A stretch of DNA of 64,000 bases, taken from assembly GCF_023100905.1 (NCBI RefSeq), contig NZ_CP064686.1, forward strand, positions 2,728,001 to 2,792,000. The letters are read 5' to 3'. Shown in pieces: positions 60,893-64,000 of the stretch (its first letter is position 1; every line of letters starts with the position of its first letter). A model generated the notes under the pieces. It was not told the DNA's origin. It ran no database searches and saw only the letters and a program-made list of their open reading frames with translations. A program made the translations under genes and the position numbers. The stretch comes from Bradyrhizobium sp. 4. GTDB lineage: Bacteria; Pseudomonadota; Alphaproteobacteria; Rhizobiales; Xanthobacteraceae.

Positions 60893-63586
60893 CTAGCTGA
60901 TCGTACGCTGCTTCGCCGGCCGGAGCAGATCGTCCAGCGCGCTCATCGAGGCCTCTCGAAGCACGGCGAGCTCGCGGGCGGCGCTCTGGGATTCGGGAGA
61001 GGACATCGAGGCTGCTGCCAGCTCGACCTCACGGCAAAATTCAAACAGGCGGACCAGGCCGAGCGCGCTCGCGCCGCTGCCGAGCTGGTGTGCGGATCGC
61101 GCGAGCTGCGCGGGATCGCCAATCACTGCTGCCTTGGCGATGTCCTCGATCAGTTTTTCGCTCGTCTCTTCCAGCAGGTCGTGGAGTTTTGCGATCTGCG
61201 CCGCGCCCAGCAGCTCCTTCTGGTCATCGAGGAAATGCCGGTCGATCAAAGCGCCTGCCGCGAGCTGCGGCGCGGCGGGCTGGTTCTGCGCATCGTCCTC
61301 GATCGCCTCGCGCAGCGCATTGATCAGGATCGGCTTGCTGACGATCCTGGCAATGCCTGCCCCCGCGAGCCGCTCGCGGGCGCGGCGCGACATGTCGGCG
61401 GTTACCGCGATGATGCGCGGCATGGTCGGCAGACCGAGCGTTCGGATCCGCGATGCCGCCTCGACGCCGTCCATGTCGGGCATGTGCAGATCCATCAGGA
61501 TGATGTCGAATGCCTGATCGCGCGCGTGAGCGATGGCCGACGCGCCGTTCGTGGCGATGGTGGCGTGGTAGCCGAGCCTCTTCAACATCGCTTCGCCGAC
61601 CTCGCAATTGACGGGGTCGTCGTCGACCAGCAGCACGCGAAGCTGCCGCGATGGCGGCTGAACCGCCCCTTGCGCGATGTCGTTCGCGGCGAGGCCAAGC
61701 GGTACCTCAAGCATGAACGAGCTGCCCGTACCCGGCGTGCTCGCCACCGTCAACTCGCCGCGCATCAGGCGGGTGAGGCGCCGCGCGATCGCGAGGCCCA
61801 GGCCGGTGCCGCCAAACCGCCGCGCGATGCTGTCGTCGGCCTGGACGAAATCCTCGAAGATCCGCTCGTGCATGTCGGGCGCGATGCCGATGCCGGTATC
61901 GCGAACGGTGATGCGCAGCAGCACATGATCGTCATGTGCCTCGGCGGCCGCGCTCAAGCCGATGCCGCCGCGCGGCGTGAACTTGATCGCATTGCCGATC
62001 AGATTGAGCAGAATGCGATTGAGCCGAACCGGGTCGCCGTGCGCGGAGGTATTGACCGTCGCATCGCAGGCGAGATCGAAGGAGAGACCCTTGTGAGAGG
62101 CCTGCGGACGCATCAGATCGGCCGCCGTTTCGACGAGCTGGTCGAGGCGGAAATCGCGGGTCTCCAGAGTCTCGGCGCTGGCCTCCAGGCGCGCATATTC
62201 GAGGATGCCGTCGACCAGCGCGATCAACGTTTCGCCCGACGCGGCCGCGGTCGTGAGGTGGCGCCGCTGCGCTTCGCCGAGGCTGCCGTCGTCGAGCAGT
62301 TGCAGCACCCCCATGACGCCGTTCAGCGGCGTGCGCAGCTCGTGGCTGACGACCGCGAGAAAGCGCGATTTGGTCTCGTTGGCCGCGACCGCCGCGCTGC
62401 GTGCGCGCTCGGCGGCATCGTGCTCGGCAAGGGCCTGGTCGCGAGTCTTTTCCAGTTCGGAGGTGCGCTCGATCACCTTGCGCTCGAGCGTCGCATAGGA
62501 TTCGCGCAAGTGAGCGGCCATCCGGTTGAACTGATCGCCGAGCGCCTCCAGCTCGTCGCCGGTCTTGATCGCGAGCCGCAGGCCGAGGTCGCCGCTGCCG
62601 ATCCGCCGCGCGCCCTGCGTCAGGATCTGGATCGGCACGGTCATGCGCCGGCTCAGAAAGAGAGAGACCAGCACCGCACATGCCAGCAGGATGACCAGGA
62701 GAAAAGTCGAGCGTCCGATCGACGCATAGATCGGCGCATAGGCCTCGGTGAGCGGCAGCTCGACGAACACCAACCAGCCCAGCGAGGGGACCGTCGCATA
62801 GGTCGAGAGCACGCGTTGACCGGACAGATCCTCCTTGACCAGGCCGCCGGAGGGCGGCCCGACGCCATCGAGCGCGGCGCGGACGTCGGCATGGCCGGAG
62901 AGATCGCTGCGGCGCAGTGCCGGCCACAAATCGGGATGCGCGATCAGCAACCCCATCCGATCGACCACATAGGCCTTGCCGGTGTTGCCCACCCTGATCC
63001 CGGCGACGAGGTCCCAGATGAAGCGAAGATTGACTTCGGCGACAATCACATCGGGCGTCAGGCCGGTTCCGCGCGTGGCGAGCGTCATGAACGGTTCGGT
63101 GTCTCCGAGGAAATAGACCGGCCCGTAATAGGCGCGGCTTTCATTGGCGCCGCGGAAGGCATGCGAAGCAGAGAGGTCGGCCTTGCTGCCGATCCTGTCC
63201 GCGACACGGCGCGACACGCGCACCTGCTCGCGGCCTTGGGCGTCGAGCTCGGCGATTTCCGCGATCGCCGGCGAGAGGCGCAGGAGGCGGATGGCGTTCA
63301 GCCGCTGGTCCTCGTTCGTGGACAGCTCCGGCGGCAGGCGCGAGAGCCATCTGATCTGGTTTTCGATCTGACCAATGAACTGGCCGATCTGGATGGCGGC
63401 GCTTGCTGCCTGCTCGCGCTGGGTCGCCGCGAGTAGCTGTTTCTGCTCGCGATAGGAGAACCAGACGTCGAAGCCGGTGTTGATGGCGAGCGCGGCGAAA
63501 GCGAGCGCGACGATCGAGTAGAGATATTTGCGGAACAGCCGGCCGGGAGGTGGCCGCGAATCTCCCTGGTCGATCGTCTCGTTCAC
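60893..63586 (-). CDS. Hybrid sensor histidine kinase with receiver and Hpt domains
   Basis: 897 residues. Helix one is at about 22-38, a dCACHE-like periplasmic domain at about 50-290, helix two at about 293-315, then HAMP, a coiled coil, HisKA with His415 in SHELRTPLNG, the HATPase with N and G boxes (NAIKFTPRGG, DTGIGI), a receiver with Asp699 in MDLHMPD, and a C-terminal Hpt with His833 in SAHQLGSGA. This is a full TorS/ArcB-type phosphorelay in one chain; the final response regulator is elsewhere. The start is GTG 63586, overlapping the TGA of the upstream binding-protein gene (GTGA). That coupling suggests that the periplasmic protein presents its ligand to the kinase. Confidence 0.92.
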   Translation of the reverse strand: MNETIDQGDSRPPPGRLFRKYLYSIVALAFAALAINTGFDVWFSYREQKQLLAATQREQAASAAIQIGQFIGQIENQIRWLSRLPPELSTNEDQRLNAIRLLRLSPAIAEIAELDAQGREQVRVSRRVADRIGSKADLSASHAFRGANESRAYYGPVYFLGDTEPFMTLATRGTGLTPDVIVAEVNLRFIWDLVAGIRVGNTGKAYVVDRMGLLIAHPDLWPALRRSDLSGHADVRAALDGVGPPSGGLVKEDLSGQRVLSTYATVPSLGWLVFVELPLTEAYAPIYASIGRSTFLLVILLACAVLVSLFLSRRMTVPIQILTQGARRIGSGDLGLRLAIKTGDELEALGDQFNRMAAHLRESYATLERKVIERTSELEKTRDQALAEHDAAERARSAAVAANETKSRFLAVVSHELRTPLNGVMGVLQLLDDGSLGEAQRRHLTTAAASGETLIALVDGILEYARLEASAETLETRDFRLDQLVETAADLMRPQASHKGLSFDLACDATVNTSAHGDPVRLNRILLNLIGNAIKFTPRGGIGLSAAAEAHDDHVLLRITVRDTGIGIAPDMHERIFEDFVQADDSIARRFGGTGLGLAIARRLTRLMRGELTVASTPGTGSSFMLEVPLGLAANDIAQGAVQPPSRQLRVLLVDDDPVNCEVGEAMLKRLGYHATIATNGASAIAHARDQAFDIILMDLHMPDMDGVEAASRIRTLGLPTMPRIIAVTADMSRRARERLAGAGIARIVSKPILINALREAIEDDAQNQPAAPQLAAGALIDRHFLDDQKELLGAAQIAKLHDLLEETSEKLIEDIAKAAVIGDPAQLARSAHQLGSGASALGLVRLFEFCREVELAAASMSSPESQSAARELAVLREASMSALDDLLRPAKQRTIS

Positions 63587-64000
63587 TCGCGGATCTCGTC
63601 GGCGCGCGCGAGCAGCGTGAATGGTATGGTCAAATCCAGCGTGCGGGCGACCGTGCGGTTGATCAGGAGTTCGTATTTCCGCGGCGATTGCACCGGCAGA
63701 TCGCCGGCCTTGGTGCCGCGCAGGATGAGATCGACATAGTCAGCCGAGCGCACTTCGAGCGTCGGCCCGTAGCTCATCAGGCCGCCCGCATCCATGAAAT
63801 AATAGAACGGGTAAATCGTGGGCACGCGATATTTGGCCGCCGCGGCCACCGCAGCCTGTCGGTGGACCACCAGGAAGCTGTCGACCAGCGCAATCATCGC
63901 CGCCTTGGGCGGTTCGGAGAAGGGCCTGACGGCTTCGTCGATCTCGGTTGGCGCGCTGACGGGGGCGGGGACCACGGACACGCCGGCCAGTGCTGCCTCT
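63583..64000 (-). CDS. ABC-type periplasmic binding protein (ABC_sub_bind family), partial, C-terminal part
   Basis: The last 139 codons of a gene that continues beyond the right edge; no start inside the window is convincing. The segment IYPFYYFMDAGGLMSYGP followed by SPRKYELLINRTVARTLDLTIP and the end LLARADEIRE is the C-terminal signature of the PF04392 binding-protein family (annotated for tryptophan/tyrosine or unknown ligands). Members in rhizobia often lack a permease. Its stop overlaps the GTG of the hybrid kinase, so it is likely the kinase's periplasmic partner. Confidence 0.8.
   Translation of the reverse strand, partial: EAALAGVSVVPAPVSAPTEIDEAVRPFSEPPKAAMIALVDSFLVVHRQAAVAAAAKYRVPTIYPFYYFMDAGGLMSYGPTLEVRSADYVDLILRGTKAGDLPVQSPRKYELLINRTVARTLDLTIPFTLLARADEIRE

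Noticed and set aside
61088..63436. Long open frame on the plus strand opposite the hybrid kinase gene
   Set aside because: It is antisense to a full-length, motif-complete kinase; its protein is Arg, His and Asp rich with no domain, a common artefact in GC-rich DNA.

Overview
The window is one contiguous piece of a GC-rich alphaproteobacterial chromosome, most likely a Bradyrhizobium or close relative. The support is ChvE-GguAB, a SmoEFGK-type polyol importer, a norEFCBQD cluster with NnrR-type boxes, GTG/TTG starts, and dispersed intergenic hairpin repeats of the kind seen in bradyrhizobia. This assignment comes from remembered family resemblance; no database search was run. No tRNA, rRNA, CRISPR array, intact insertion sequence or phage gene was seen.

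Left part (1-10,700). After a partial DsbA-fold gene, a small membrane protein and a YeiH-type exporter comes an uncharacterised redox cluster: a nitrate/sulfonate-type ABC importer (minus strand), a Crp/Fnr regulator, a DUF971 protein, a ferredoxin-NADP reductase, a flavoprotein and an 8-cysteine ferredoxin that resemble AprA and AprB of APS reductase, and a HEAT-repeat protein. Three of its promoter regions share a near-palindromic element (core CAACTAAT), so the parts look like one regulon. Its substrate is unknown.

Sugar part (10,788-24,742). A XylX-like FAH-fold dehydratase, a YtfQRT-YjfF-type furanose importer, an FCD-type GntR regulator, an arabinose/galactose 1-dehydrogenase, an aldose epimerase, an SMP-30 lactonase and a complete ChvE-GguAB importer form a cluster for non-phosphorylative oxidation of L-arabinose, D-galactose or a similar sugar. 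The two importers flank the enzymes.

Nitric oxide part (24,826-30,725). norEF and norCBQD encode a cytochrome c-type nitric oxide reductase with its assembly factors. A 14-bp Fnr/NnrR-type palindrome precedes norE and another precedes norC.

Polyol part (30,799-40,304). A HAD phosphatase, a SorC regulator, a SmoEFGK importer, an SDR dehydrogenase, a ribulokinase-like FGGY kinase and a PfkB fructokinase. A matching dyad in front of the HAD gene and in front of smoE probably marks the SorC operator.

Right part (40,428-64,000). An amidase with a five-gene peptide-type ABC importer; a chemoreceptor; a divergent AraC regulator and FixJ-like response regulator; a MauG-type dihaem peroxidase, an amicyanin-like cupredoxin and a second chemoreceptor in one run; a CorA-like transporter; a quinone-detoxification-like pair (ring-cleaving dioxygenase plus hydrolase) with divergent LysR; a large membrane protein of unknown function; and a hybrid histidine kinase translationally coupled to a periplasmic binding protein that runs off the window edge.
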